This document shows, piece by piece, positions 26,765 to 35,728 of a stretch of 64,000 nucleotides of DNA (positions within the stretch are counted from its first letter, which is position 1; each line of letters starts with the position of its first letter). Both the position numbers and the translations under genes were made by a program. Below the pieces are notes generated by a model. The model ran no database searches. It was not told the origin of the DNA and saw nothing but the letters and a program-made list of their open reading frames with translations. The stretch lies in the NCBI GenBank assembly GCA_016212665.1, contig JACREZ010000016.1, positions 124,001 through 188,000 of the forward strand, given 5' to 3'. This stretch comes from Ignavibacteriota bacterium. Its GTDB lineage: Bacteria > Bacteroidota > Ignavibacteria > UBA10030 > SZUA-254.

Positions 26765-28087
26765 GTGAAAGGCACACTGCGCATTTATTTTTTCTTTTTT
26801 GTGTTGATTACGACATCGTATGCACAACTATCAACCAACAAAGAAACAGTCGTCGAACGATTTCTTCGTTATGTAAAGATTGACACGCAGTCTGACGAAA
26901 ATTCCTCAACCGTTCCCACAACGCAGAAGCAATTCACACTTGCCCGATTACTCGTTGAAGAACTTCACCGACTCGGACTAAGCGATGCTTTCGTTGATAG
27001 TTTTTGCATCGTGTATGCAACGCTTCCCGCCAATGTTCCGGATGCTCTGGCAACGAACATACCGGTCATCGGGTTGCTTGCTCACATGGATACCTCTCCA
27101 TCGGTAAGCGGAAGTAACGTCAATCCAATTATTCACAAAAATTATCAGGGAGGAAGCATCGTTCTTCCGAATGATTCTTCACAAATACTTTCCATCGAAA
27201 AAAATCCACGCATGAAGGAGTACATCAACAGCGACATCATTACAGCAGACGGAATGACACTCCTTGGTGCGGATGATAAAGCAGGAATTGCGGAAATCAT
27301 GTCGGCGCTTGAAATTCTCAGGGACAATCCTTCCATCAAACATGGAACACTCAAGATTGCATTTACGCCTGACGAAGAGACCGGCGCAGGTATTGAAAAA
27401 TTTGATGTGAAAAAATTTGGAGCGAGTTACGCGTACACAATTGATGGCGGCGAACTTGGAGAAATCAGTAATGAAACGTGGAGTGCGGATGCGGCGACTA
27501 TTACGGTGCATGGAAAAAGTTTTCATCCGGGAGAAGCGAAGGGATTGATGGTCAATTCGCTCTACGCGACATCATATTTTATCTCGCATATACCTGAAAT
27601 GATGAGACCGGAAACCACGGAAAAACGGGAGGGATTTCTCCACCCATACAGCGGAACACTTGAGACTGAAAAATCAACCATAAGAATTCTCTTACGGGAT
27701 TTTGAGTTGAGCGGATTGGAGAAACAACGGCAGATGTTGTATTCACTCAAAGAAGAGACGGAAAAGAAATTTCCCGGCACTATTATAGACGTTGATATAA
27801 AACCATCGTACCGGAATATGAAATTGGAACTTGATAAAGTTCCGTTTGTCATAGAGTATGCTCTCGAAGCATGCAAGCGTTCCGGCATCAAACCGAAACT
27901 TACCTCCGTTCGCGCAGGTACTGATGGCTCGAATTTAACTGAAATGGGTTTGCCCTGCCCGAATATTTTCACCGGCGGAGAGAACTTCCACAGCAAACTC
28001 GAATGGATTCCTGTGAAAGGAATGGAAAAAACTACCGAGATGATTTTGAATTTGATACAAGTTTGGACCGAAAACAAAACGAAGTAA
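26765..28087 (+). CDS. pepT: Peptidase T-like tripeptide aminopeptidase with a signal peptide
   Basis: A 440-residue M20 metallopeptidase. The GTG start at 26765 is supported by an AAAGGAG five bases upstream. Zinc and catalytic residues of PepT are visible: H107 and D109 in LLAHMDTSP, LLGADDKAG, PDEETGAG, YTIDGGELGE and a late GGENFHSKLEWIPV. PepT is usually cytoplasmic, but this one begins LRIYFFFFVLITTSYAQ, a convincing export signal, so it probably trims peptides in the periplasm. Confidence 0.9.
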   Translation: MKGTLRIYFFFFVLITTSYAQLSTNKETVVERFLRYVKIDTQSDENSSTVPTTQKQFTLARLLVEELHRLGLSDAFVDSFCIVYATLPANVPDALATNIPVIGLLAHMDTSPSVSGSNVNPIIHKNYQGGSIVLPNDSSQILSIEKNPRMKEYINSDIITADGMTLLGADDKAGIAEIMSALEILRDNPSIKHGTLKIAFTPDEETGAGIEKFDVKKFGASYAYTIDGGELGEISNETWSADAATITVHGKSFHPGEAKGLMVNSLYATSYFISHIPEMMRPETTEKREGFLHPYSGTLETEKSTIRILLRDFELSGLEKQRQMLYSLKEETEKKFPGTIIDVDIKPSYRNMKLELDKVPFVIEYALEACKRSGIKPKLTSVRAGTDGSNLTEMGLPCPNIFTGGENFHSKLEWIPVKGMEKTTEMILNLIQVWTENKTK

Positions 28088-28177
28088 CCATGTACTTCGT
28101 GGTTTGAGATTTCCGATTTTGATATTACATTAAGCCATGAACAATGAAATGAACTATTAACTTTTATTGGAGGTACA

Positions 28178-31100
28178 ATGCGCGCGCTAAAAACTCTCGC
28201 TCTTCTTTTCATTCCGTTTCTGCTGGTAGCTCAAGTTCAGCAATTTCCTTTCACAGAACATTTTGACGCTGACACATTGTTGCCAGTTGGCTGGAGTTCT
28301 TCACGAAATCGTGATACATCAAAAAACGATTTTACTATTTCCACTTCTTCTGTTCGTTCAACTCCGCACGCGGTCATCAGTACAAATGCAACTGTAAGCC
28401 AAAATCTTTACTCTCCTTTTTTTGATTTTTCAAACGAACAACCGGAGACTCTTTCCTTTTATGAGCGGCGTTCCGGCACTCATAACTCCGTACTTCTCAT
28501 TGAAGCATCGAACGATAGCGGACAAACTTTTTTTTCCATCTCAGATACATTGAAAAATGTCAGTTCATCGTACGTTCTTCGCGCTGTCGCTCTGCCCGAT
28601 TCGCTTGCAGGAAAAAACAATGTTCGGTTTCGTTGGCGAATAGTTGGCGATGGAACGGGAACAACGGGGACCATTCGCTTCGATGATATTTCTGTAACGA
28701 CTGCAACTCAGATTGATGTTGCAGTAACGTCTGTTTCATTTCTACCCCTCACTCCTTTTGTTGATGATTCAATTACTATCAGTGCGACTGTCAAAAACAT
28801 CGGTAACGATTCCGTACAGAATCTTCTCCTTTCATTTTATCTCGATGCAAACAACGACTCATTGCCTCAATCTTCGGAATTGATTTCAACGAGGCTTGTC
28901 AATGCGGTTCTTCATCAAAATGATTCGGCAACTGTTCAAACAATAATCACTTTCCCGACTGCAGGGATGTACAGAATAATCTCCAAAGCGAAAGTTACAG
29001 GCGACGAAGACTCGACGAACGACAGTCAGATGATTTCAATTTCGGTTGGATGGAAACCTCGCTCGCTTGTTGTGAATGAAATTATGTATGCACCGACTTC
29101 TCCGGAACCGGAATGGATTGAACTCACTTCAACCATTTCCGATTCCATCAATCTGCGAGGCTGGAAAATTTCCGATAAGACAACGACTACTCGTTACACA
29201 ATTACAAATTCGGATTTATGGGTTCATCAGAATGAATATCTTGTTTTGACAAAGGACTCGTCGGCTTTGTTAGAACCATATCCTTTTATTCAACATTATC
29301 TCCAACTTCCGTCAATGCCAACGCAAAACAACGACAGCGATGCGGTTGTAATCTTCGACCAACGCGGTGTCGTGATGGAGAGCGTCTATTATCATTCTAC
29401 GTGGGGAGGAAAAAATAACCGCTCGCTCGAACGGATTGAAACTACAGATTCATCAAACAGTAACGCTAATTGGGGAACATCGAACAGCATCAATCGCGCA
29501 ACTCCGGGAATGAAAAACTCACACACACCAAAAGATTTCGACCTTCTTGTTCGGTCGCTCTCTTTCATTCCTCCTTTCCCAAGTGTCGGAGATAGCATTC
29601 AAATTCAGGCAACAATTTTTAACAATGGAAAGAACAATGCGGCTTCGTTTGATGTCAGTTTTTTTGAAGATACAAACAACGATTCACTCTTCACTGCTGA
29701 TGAGTTGTTTCAAACAGTCACGCTTCATTCCTTGACTACAGGTGATTCAGTCACTATACAGGAATTAAGAACTGATATTTCGTTTGGCAATCATTTGTTT
29801 CAGGTTCGGATTACCTTTGTATCGGACGAGGATACAACGAACAACACTCAGACTGCGCTTGTTGTTGCTGGATACCAACCGCAAACAATTATCATCAACG
29901 AAATCATGTACGCCCCGCCAAGTAGTGAACCGGAGTGGATTGAATTGTACAACAACTCAGCGTTCATTGTTGACCTGAAAGATTGGAAACTGAGCAACAA
30001 AAATTCAGGAACGAAATATCTTATCAGTAATCAGCATGTTTATTTGAATCCACAGCAATACATCATTATTACAAAAGATGCGGCGCGATTGAGCAATTTG
30101 TATCCAATCATCCCTGCCGTGATGCTTGATGTACCGACACTGCCAACATATCATTTCACCAATTCAAATGATGCTGTCGCGTTGTTCGATTCCCGCAATG
30201 CTCTAATGGATTCGGTGTTCTATTCTTCAAGTTGGGGAGGAACGAACAACCGTTCGCTCGAAAGGCTTGAACCGGATGGCATTTCGCTAACACAATCTAA
30301 TTGGGGAACGTCAACAAATCCGAACAGGGCAACGCCGGGAATGAAAAACTCGCTCACGAGAAAAGAGTTTGATGTAACGATAAGACGAATAAGTTTTTCT
30401 CCTGTAAATTCTAACGCGGGAGAAAGCGTACAACTTCAAGCTGTCATCTTCAACAAAGGAAAACAAGCTTTGAACGGATTTGATGTTGCGTTTTATGAAG
30501 ATACAAACGGCGATTCGCTCTTCTCAACAGATGAACAATTTTCACTTCAACAACTCAATAACTCCATCACTCCGCTTGATTCAACAAATGTAATTGCTAC
30601 CTCCGCATCGTTGGCGATTGGAACTCACAACTTTCTTCTCCGTGTAACAACGGCGAATGATGAAGACACACTGAATAATTCACTGAAAATACAACTTGTT
30701 GTTGGCGTTCAACCACAAACGGTTGTCGTAAATGAAATCATGTACGCACCTTCGGGCAGTGAACCGGAATGGATTGAACTCTACAACCAATCAAGTTTGG
30801 TAATTGATTTGAATGGATGGAAAATCAGCAACAAAACAACTTCATCGAAATATACCATTGCGTCCTCATCCCGATTGCTTAATTCACTTGAATATATTGT
30901 TCTGACAAAAGATACTGCCAGATTCAACACGGCTCATTCGGGAACTTCCAACGTTATTGAAGTCTCAGCGATGCCGACATTCTTATTCGGTAACAATGGG
31001 GATGCAGTAGTGTTGTATGATAATAGAAACACGACGATTGACAGTGTACGATATTTTCCATCGTGGGGCGGAACAAACTCGCATTCGCTTGAAAGAATCG

Positions 31101-32392
31101 AAGCCACACTTTCTTCAAGCGATTCAACAAATTGGGGAACGTCGGAAGATTCTTTGTTCAGCACTCCCTCATTCCAAAACTCCATCACTCCGCGAGAGTA
31201 CGACCTTGCTATTTCTCGAATCTTCACAACGCTCAATAGTTCTTCAATCAACCTGAATGTTGTCGTACAGAATGTGGGACGACAATCCGCAATGACTTGG
31301 AGCGTTTCATTCTTCTTTGATGCAAACTACGATTCTATCACTCAATCATCTGAACTATTGTCGCTCCAAAACTCTTCAGATCCGCTACTCACGAACGATT
31401 CAACAATAATAATGTTTGCTTGGAATAATCCACCTTCGGGAGAGCAACGCATTATTGTTCGAATTGATTTTGAACAGGATTTGCGTTTATCAAACAATAT
31501 GCTCAACGAATTGCTCGGAGTTTCTTTTCCAACAAAATCTTTGGTTATCAATGAAATAATGTACGATCCACTTCCAGGTAGAAGTGAATGGATTGAATTA
31601 TATAATCCAACTCAAACACCAGTGAACGTAAAGAACTGGGGGCTACACGATCTTGGTGGTACATTGACTTACTCTGTTATTACTTTCGGAGTAGATGCGA
31701 TCGTGCCACCGAATGGATTCCTTCTCCTCCTCGTAACAAACGATACTTCTTATATATTCAATCGTTTCCCATATTTACTTCAACCAGATTCATTAACAAT
31801 AATATTCTGTCTGAATAGATCTGTATTGTCAATATTTAATAACGAAGGAGATGAGGTAGTACTTTTCGATTTAAGCGGCAAAACAATTGACAGCGTTCGA
31901 TACAATTCTGATTGGCATAATTCTTTGCTCGATAATGTTTCTGAACGTTCGCTTGAGCGCATCAATCCGAATCATGAAAGTACGGATAAACGAAATTGGA
32001 GTACAAGCGCTAATGCAAACGGTGGAACTCCGGGAAAACCAAATAGTATTTTTACAACGGTTGTTCCGAGCGAAGGTTCGCTTTCTGTTTCACCGAATCC
32101 ATTTTCTCCAGACGCTGATGGTTTTGAAGATTTCGTTCTGATTTCCTATAAGGTTCCAACTACAACCGCGTTGCTTCGCGTGCGATTGTATGATTCCAAA
32201 GGAAGATTAGTTCGCACACTTGCTGACCATGAGCCAAGTGGTTCGAACGGTGAACTAATTTGGGATGGGATGAATGATGAACGTGAGAAAGTCCCAATGG
32301 GAATTTATGTTATTTTGTTTGAAGCGCTTGATGGTGGCGGAAATCAAGTGCAAGCGATGAAGACTGTTGTGGTAGTGGCAGTGAAATTGTGA
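28178..32392 (+). CDS. Secreted protein with four CARDB-like/lamin-tail repeats and a FlgD-like C-terminus
   Basis: A 1404-residue protein with a signal peptide (LALLFIPFLLVAQ) and a GGAGG ribosome site. After an N-terminal jelly-roll-like region come four repeats of ~275 residues, each a CARDB-like domain followed by a lamin-tail domain. The lamin-tail starts are recognisable at ~298, ~572, ~850 and ~1123 by VNEIMYAP...EPEWIELYN and then SLERI. The last ~100 residues (SPNPFSPDADGFEDF, GRLVRTLADHEPSG, GELIWDGMND) form a FlgD-like Ig domain, often a surface anchoring or sorting module in this phylum. It is probably a surface adhesin or scaffold; no enzyme motif is seen. Confidence 0.82.
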   Translation: MRALKTLALLFIPFLLVAQVQQFPFTEHFDADTLLPVGWSSSRNRDTSKNDFTISTSSVRSTPHAVISTNATVSQNLYSPFFDFSNEQPETLSFYERRSGTHNSVLLIEASNDSGQTFFSISDTLKNVSSSYVLRAVALPDSLAGKNNVRFRWRIVGDGTGTTGTIRFDDISVTTATQIDVAVTSVSFLPLTPFVDDSITISATVKNIGNDSVQNLLLSFYLDANNDSLPQSSELISTRLVNAVLHQNDSATVQTIITFPTAGMYRIISKAKVTGDEDSTNDSQMISISVGWKPRSLVVNEIMYAPTSPEPEWIELTSTISDSINLRGWKISDKTTTTRYTITNSDLWVHQNEYLVLTKDSSALLEPYPFIQHYLQLPSMPTQNNDSDAVVIFDQRGVVMESVYYHSTWGGKNNRSLERIETTDSSNSNANWGTSNSINRATPGMKNSHTPKDFDLLVRSLSFIPPFPSVGDSIQIQATIFNNGKNNAASFDVSFFEDTNNDSLFTADELFQTVTLHSLTTGDSVTIQELRTDISFGNHLFQVRITFVSDEDTTNNTQTALVVAGYQPQTIIINEIMYAPPSSEPEWIELYNNSAFIVDLKDWKLSNKNSGTKYLISNQHVYLNPQQYIIITKDAARLSNLYPIIPAVMLDVPTLPTYHFTNSNDAVALFDSRNALMDSVFYSSSWGGTNNRSLERLEPDGISLTQSNWGTSTNPNRATPGMKNSLTRKEFDVTIRRISFSPVNSNAGESVQLQAVIFNKGKQALNGFDVAFYEDTNGDSLFSTDEQFSLQQLNNSITPLDSTNVIATSASLAIGTHNFLLRVTTANDEDTLNNSLKIQLVVGVQPQTVVVNEIMYAPSGSEPEWIELYNQSSLVIDLNGWKISNKTTSSKYTIASSSRLLNSLEYIVLTKDTARFNTAHSGTSNVIEVSAMPTFLFGNNGDAVVLYDNRNTTIDSVRYFPSWGGTNSHSLERIEATLSSSDSTNWGTSEDSLFSTPSFQNSITPREYDLAISRIFTTLNSSSINLNVVVQNVGRQSAMTWSVSFFFDANYDSITQSSELLSLQNSSDPLLTNDSTIIMFAWNNPPSGEQRIIVRIDFEQDLRLSNNMLNELLGVSFPTKSLVINEIMYDPLPGRSEWIELYNPTQTPVNVKNWGLHDLGGTLTYSVITFGVDAIVPPNGFLLLLVTNDTSYIFNRFPYLLQPDSLTIIFCLNRSVLSIFNNEGDEVVLFDLSGKTIDSVRYNSDWHNSLLDNVSERSLERINPNHESTDKRNWSTSANANGGTPGKPNSIFTTVVPSEGSLSVSPNPFSPDADGFEDFVLISYKVPTTTALLRVRLYDSKGRLVRTLADHEPSGSNGELIWDGMNDEREKVPMGIYVILFEALDGGGNQVQAMKTVVVVAVKL

Positions 32393-32393
32393 A

Positions 32394-32490
32394 ACTCATT
32401 CACCACAGATTGACACAGTAAAAGCACTGATAAACACAGATAATGTATCGGTGAAAAATCCGTGTCAGCATCAGTGTAAATCCGCGGTTA
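32394..32490. repeat. CACAGATT-ACACAGA type inverted repeat ending in the korC stop codon
   Basis: Degenerate CCACAGATTGACACAG and, inverted, CATCAGTGTAAATCCGCGG. On the minus strand the repeat begins TAACCGCGGATTTACAC, and this TAA is the korC stop codon. It is in the same family as 7142-7229. Confidence 0.75.
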
Positions 32491-33033
32491 ATTCTGAATC
32501 GCCTTCACTCCATACTCATACCCTCGATTAAACGCGTTCATGTTCAACTCTTCCGTTCCTTTCGGGACGGAGACTAACACGGCTTTCCGCATCGCTTCAA
32601 CATCAACCAACCCGGTAACGGCGGTAGTAAAACCCATCATCACGATATTCAGCACCATGCGTTTGCCAAGTTCTTCCGCAATGCGAGTGGCGGGAATGGA
32701 GAAATGCTTTACATCTTTCCTGAGATTGTGCGGAGAAACCATTTCTTCTTCCGTGATCAGCAATCCTCCCGATGCAAGTTCTGGAGTGAATTTTGTGTAT
32801 GCTTCCTGCGACATCACAATCATAATTTCCGGTGAGGTGATGTACGGGTACGCAATTGCTTCAGGAGAAACAATCACCCCTGCGCTGCACGAACTGCCCC
32901 GCGCTTCCGGTCCAAACGCCTGAATCATCGTTGCAAATTTGTTATCATAAATCGAAGCGGCGCGACCGATGATGTACCCGCTGAGAATAACACCCTGTCC
33001 GCCGAATCCGCCAATCTTAATTTCTGTTCTCAT
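32488..33033 (-). CDS. korC: 2-oxoacid:ferredoxin oxidoreductase, gamma subunit
   Basis: A 181-residue subunit of the four-gene KorDABC/OorDABC type. The N-terminal IGGFGGQGVILSGYIIGRAA and PEARGSSCSAGVIVS are typical for the gamma (catalytic accessory) subunit. It is the last gene of the minus-strand operon and starts three bases after the korB stop. Its stop codon belongs to a dispersed repeat. Confidence 0.9.
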   Translation of the reverse strand: MRTEIKIGGFGGQGVILSGYIIGRAASIYDNKFATMIQAFGPEARGSSCSAGVIVSPEAIAYPYITSPEIMIVMSQEAYTKFTPELASGGLLITEEEMVSPHNLRKDVKHFSIPATRIAEELGKRMVLNIVMMGFTTAVTGLVDVEAMRKAVLVSVPKGTEELNMNAFNRGYEYGVKAIQN

Positions 33034-33036
33034 AGT

Positions 33037-33912
33037 TTATCCGTTGTAGGGAACGAACTTATCGCCCAATCGTTTCGAGTAATATTCATTCATTGCATCA
33101 AGGTATGTCGGTCGTTCAATATCAACAAACTTCCCGACAACAATCTTTCCTTGAAAATCCAAGCCGACGGTTTTCGTATCCGCTCCATGTTTGATTTCAC
33201 TGCTTTCCTGATAGTAAATCATCTGGTCAAGTCCGTCACCGATTTTGTTGCGACGACTGTAAAGTGTCGGACATGGTGAGAGGACTTCGATGAACGAAAA
33301 TCCTTTTTTTGCCAATGCTTCTTTAATAGCTTTGGTAAGATGACGAACATGATACGTCGTCCATCTCGCGACATACACCGCGCCGCACGACTCGGCAAGA
33401 TAGGGAAGATTGAATGACTGCTCGAAGTTGCCGTACGGAGTTGTTGTTGCAGTTGCCGTGAGTGGCGTTGTCGGCGCAACTTGTCCGCCAGTCATTCCAT
33501 ACGTAAAATTGTTGATGAGAATAACTGTCATGTCGAGATTACGGCGGCAGGCATGAATGAAATGGTTTCCACCGATGGCAGTCAAATCACCATCGCCGCT
33601 GTACACGACAACTTTTAGATTGGGATTCGCGAGTTTCAACCCGGTCGCAAACGGAATAGCACGTCCGTGCGTTGTGTGAAACGAATCCAAGTTCACATAA
33701 CCTGCAACTCTTCCCGTACAACCAATACCGGAAACGACAGCCACTTTCTGTAAATCCAATCCGCTCGTTTCGAGAGCGTGTCCAAAACAATTCACCGACG
33801 TTCCGATTCCGCATCCCGGACACCAGATATGCGGCATCCGCTCCATGCGAAGATATTCTTCGACGGTATTTCCCGGAACTTCAGTTTCTATTTCATATAA
33901 TTCTTCAGGCAT
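33037..33912 (-). CDS. korB: 2-oxoacid:ferredoxin oxidoreductase, beta (thiamine) subunit
   Basis: A 291-residue subunit that binds thiamine diphosphate. The N-terminal WCPGCGIG, SGIGCTGR, HTTHGRAIPFATG and the metal/TPP motif SGDGDLTAIGGNH...INNFTYGMTGGQ are all present. It most likely oxidises 2-oxoglutarate, or runs reductively in carbon fixation, with ferredoxin as partner. A 172-base repeat-containing spacer separates it from korA, while korC follows immediately. Confidence 0.92.
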   Translation of the reverse strand: MPEELYEIETEVPGNTVEEYLRMERMPHIWCPGCGIGTSVNCFGHALETSGLDLQKVAVVSGIGCTGRVAGYVNLDSFHTTHGRAIPFATGLKLANPNLKVVVYSGDGDLTAIGGNHFIHACRRNLDMTVILINNFTYGMTGGQVAPTTPLTATATTTPYGNFEQSFNLPYLAESCGAVYVARWTTYHVRHLTKAIKEALAKKGFSFIEVLSPCPTLYSRRNKIGDGLDQMIYYQESSEIKHGADTKTVGLDFQGKIVVGKFVDIERPTYLDAMNEYYSKRLGDKFVPYNG

Positions 33913-33959
33913 AAACTCCTATTTCTCTATTTCTACTTATTTATCATTCTGACTGCTTG

Positions 33960-34082
33960 ATAGGAAAATTCGAATTTCTAATTTCTAAATCCTAAACAAA
34001 TCCTAAATATTAATTTATCAACAAGAATAATCAGTTTTTGAATTTTGACATTCGGGTTTGTTTAGGATTTCGGATTTTTTCA
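33960..34082. repeat. Repeat-filled spacer between korA and korB
   Basis: Contains the perfect inverted arms AAATCCTAAACAAA (33987-34000) and TTTGTTTAGGATTT (34057-34070) among AATTTCTAATTTCTAAATCC-type units. It could form a long hairpin in the operon mRNA. Confidence 0.7.
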
Positions 34083-34084
34083 GT

Positions 34085-35242
34085 CTATTTATTTAAGGAA
34101 ACTATTGCATTGTAGATGTCTTTTGGATTGTGAACAGTCCCACCGACATGTGGAACCAACTTCACAGGAACTTTCCCTGCGGCACATCGTTCCACTTCAA
34201 GTACAATCTGCCCCTGATTGAGTTCTGGAACAACGATCGCTTTTACTTTCGATGCGAGCGAACGGATATATTTTTCAGGGAAGGGCCATACAACAATTAA
34301 GCGAAGATGTCCGACTTTCAATCCTTCTTTCCGCGCTTGTTCGATTGCAGGAATCGCAGTGCGTGAAGTTATTCCATACGTAACAACCACAATGTCCGCC
34401 CCTTCGATTTGGTCTTCGCGGTAATCGGCAATCTTTTCTTCGTTGAGTTTAATTTTATTAATGAGTCGCGGAATTAATTTTTCCTGCGTCGCAACAGTCA
34501 TACTTGGATAGCCGCGTTCATCATGCGTCAATCCTGTTACGTGAATATTGTAACCGTCTCCCGCCTTCACCATCGGTGGAATCATTTCACCGTTTGCGTG
34601 ATACGGCATGTAGTTCTCTTTCGTTCCTTCATAAAATTTTCTTGGAACGACCTCAATCTCATCTGCCGATGGAATCATGACTCGCTCAATCATGTGTCCG
34701 ACACATTCATCCATCATAAACATGACCGGCACACGGTATTGCTCGGAAAGATTGAACGCTTTGATGGTCAAATCAAAACATTCCTGCGGCGAGTTTGGAG
34801 AAAGTGCAATGATGCTGTAATCGCCATGTGAACCCCAGCGGGCTTGCATCATATCACCTTGTGCAGGTTGCGTCGGAAGTCCGGTTGATGGACCTGCGCG
34901 CTGGACATCCACAAACACACATGGAGTTTCTGTCATCGCTGCGTAGCCGATGTGTTCCATCATCAACGAAAAACCGGGACCGCTTGTTACCGTCATGGCT
35001 TTCTTGCCGCCCCACACTGCGCCTTGAATCGCGATAGAAGATGCAATCTCATCTTCCATCTGAATAAATACTCCGCCGATATGAGGAAATCGTTCAGCAA
35101 TTCGTTCCACTACTTCGGTTGATGGAGTGATGGGGTAGCCGGCGACAAATCTACAACCAGCCGCGAGAGCGCCTTCGCTGCATGCATGGTCGCCATCAAT
35201 AAAATGCGCGCCTGTCAGTACGCCTTTCGGGTCTGCTTTCAT
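34085..35242 (-). CDS. korA: 2-oxoacid:ferredoxin oxidoreductase, alpha subunit
   Basis: The start chosen at 35242 gives 385 residues and a four-base ATGA overlap with the ferredoxin gene; a longer frame would add 29 unlikely residues. Hallmarks: GDHACSEGALAAGCRFVAGYPITPSTEV, MEDEIASSIAIQGAVWGGKKAMTVTSGPGFSLM and STGLPTQPAQGDMM. This is the KorA/OorA-type alpha subunit of 2-oxoglutarate (or related) synthase. Confidence 0.92.
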   Translation of the reverse strand: MKADPKGVLTGAHFIDGDHACSEGALAAGCRFVAGYPITPSTEVVERIAERFPHIGGVFIQMEDEIASSIAIQGAVWGGKKAMTVTSGPGFSLMMEHIGYAAMTETPCVFVDVQRAGPSTGLPTQPAQGDMMQARWGSHGDYSIIALSPNSPQECFDLTIKAFNLSEQYRVPVMFMMDECVGHMIERVMIPSADEIEVVPRKFYEGTKENYMPYHANGEMIPPMVKAGDGYNIHVTGLTHDERGYPSMTVATQEKLIPRLINKIKLNEEKIADYREDQIEGADIVVVTYGITSRTAIPAIEQARKEGLKVGHLRLIVVWPFPEKYIRSLASKVKAIVVPELNQGQIVLEVERCAAGKVPVKLVPHVGGTVHNPKDIYNAIVSLNK

Positions 35243-35532
35243 GCCGCTTTTGCTCCCTTCTTGTTGAACATAAATCCATAAATTGCAAAGTCGGGACACA
35301 TCAAGCCACAGATGTTGCAACCGTTGCACAACTCTTCCGAGATAAGAATCGGCGGGTGATAGCCCTTCTTGTTGTATTGCTTCGAAAGTTCGAGTGCATC
35401 AGTCGGGCAAAACTCGACGCAAAAACTACAGCCTTTGCATCTCTCTGCCGTAATGACAATCGTCCCTTTCGGTTTCTTTTCTTTTTTCGTTTCAGCCATT
35501 GTATTGATAATTTTTCGTTTTGATTCTATCAT
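35239..35532 (-). CDS. korD: Ferredoxin-like 2[4Fe-4S] subunit of 2-oxoacid oxidoreductase
   Basis: Up to 97 residues; a second in-frame ATG at 35499 (MAETKK) would shorten it by 11 residues and is equally plausible. Two cluster motifs are present, CKGCSFCVEFCP and CNGCNICGLMCP, each with four cysteines. It is first in the D-A-B-C operon, the order known for Helicobacter-type OorDABC, and delivers electrons between the thiamine subunit and the cell's ferredoxin pool. Confidence 0.88.
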   Translation of the reverse strand: MIESKRKIINTMAETKKEKKPKGTIVITAERCKGCSFCVEFCPTDALELSKQYNKKGYHPPILISEELCNGCNICGLMCPDFAIYGFMFNKKGAKAA

Positions 35533-35728
35533 ATATCCTGCCAGAAATTAGAGTCATATTTCTCCGATAGAACAACGCACTCAACCGTAAATATCAGATT
35601 TGAAAAACTCAGTTTGATTTCTTCTTAGATTTGAATTACAAATTCAAAATGGTGTTTACGACTTCATTGGATTTCACTTCTTTTTCCGTTAATTTGTTCA
35701 CGTTCAGTTCATTCATTTTACATCATAC

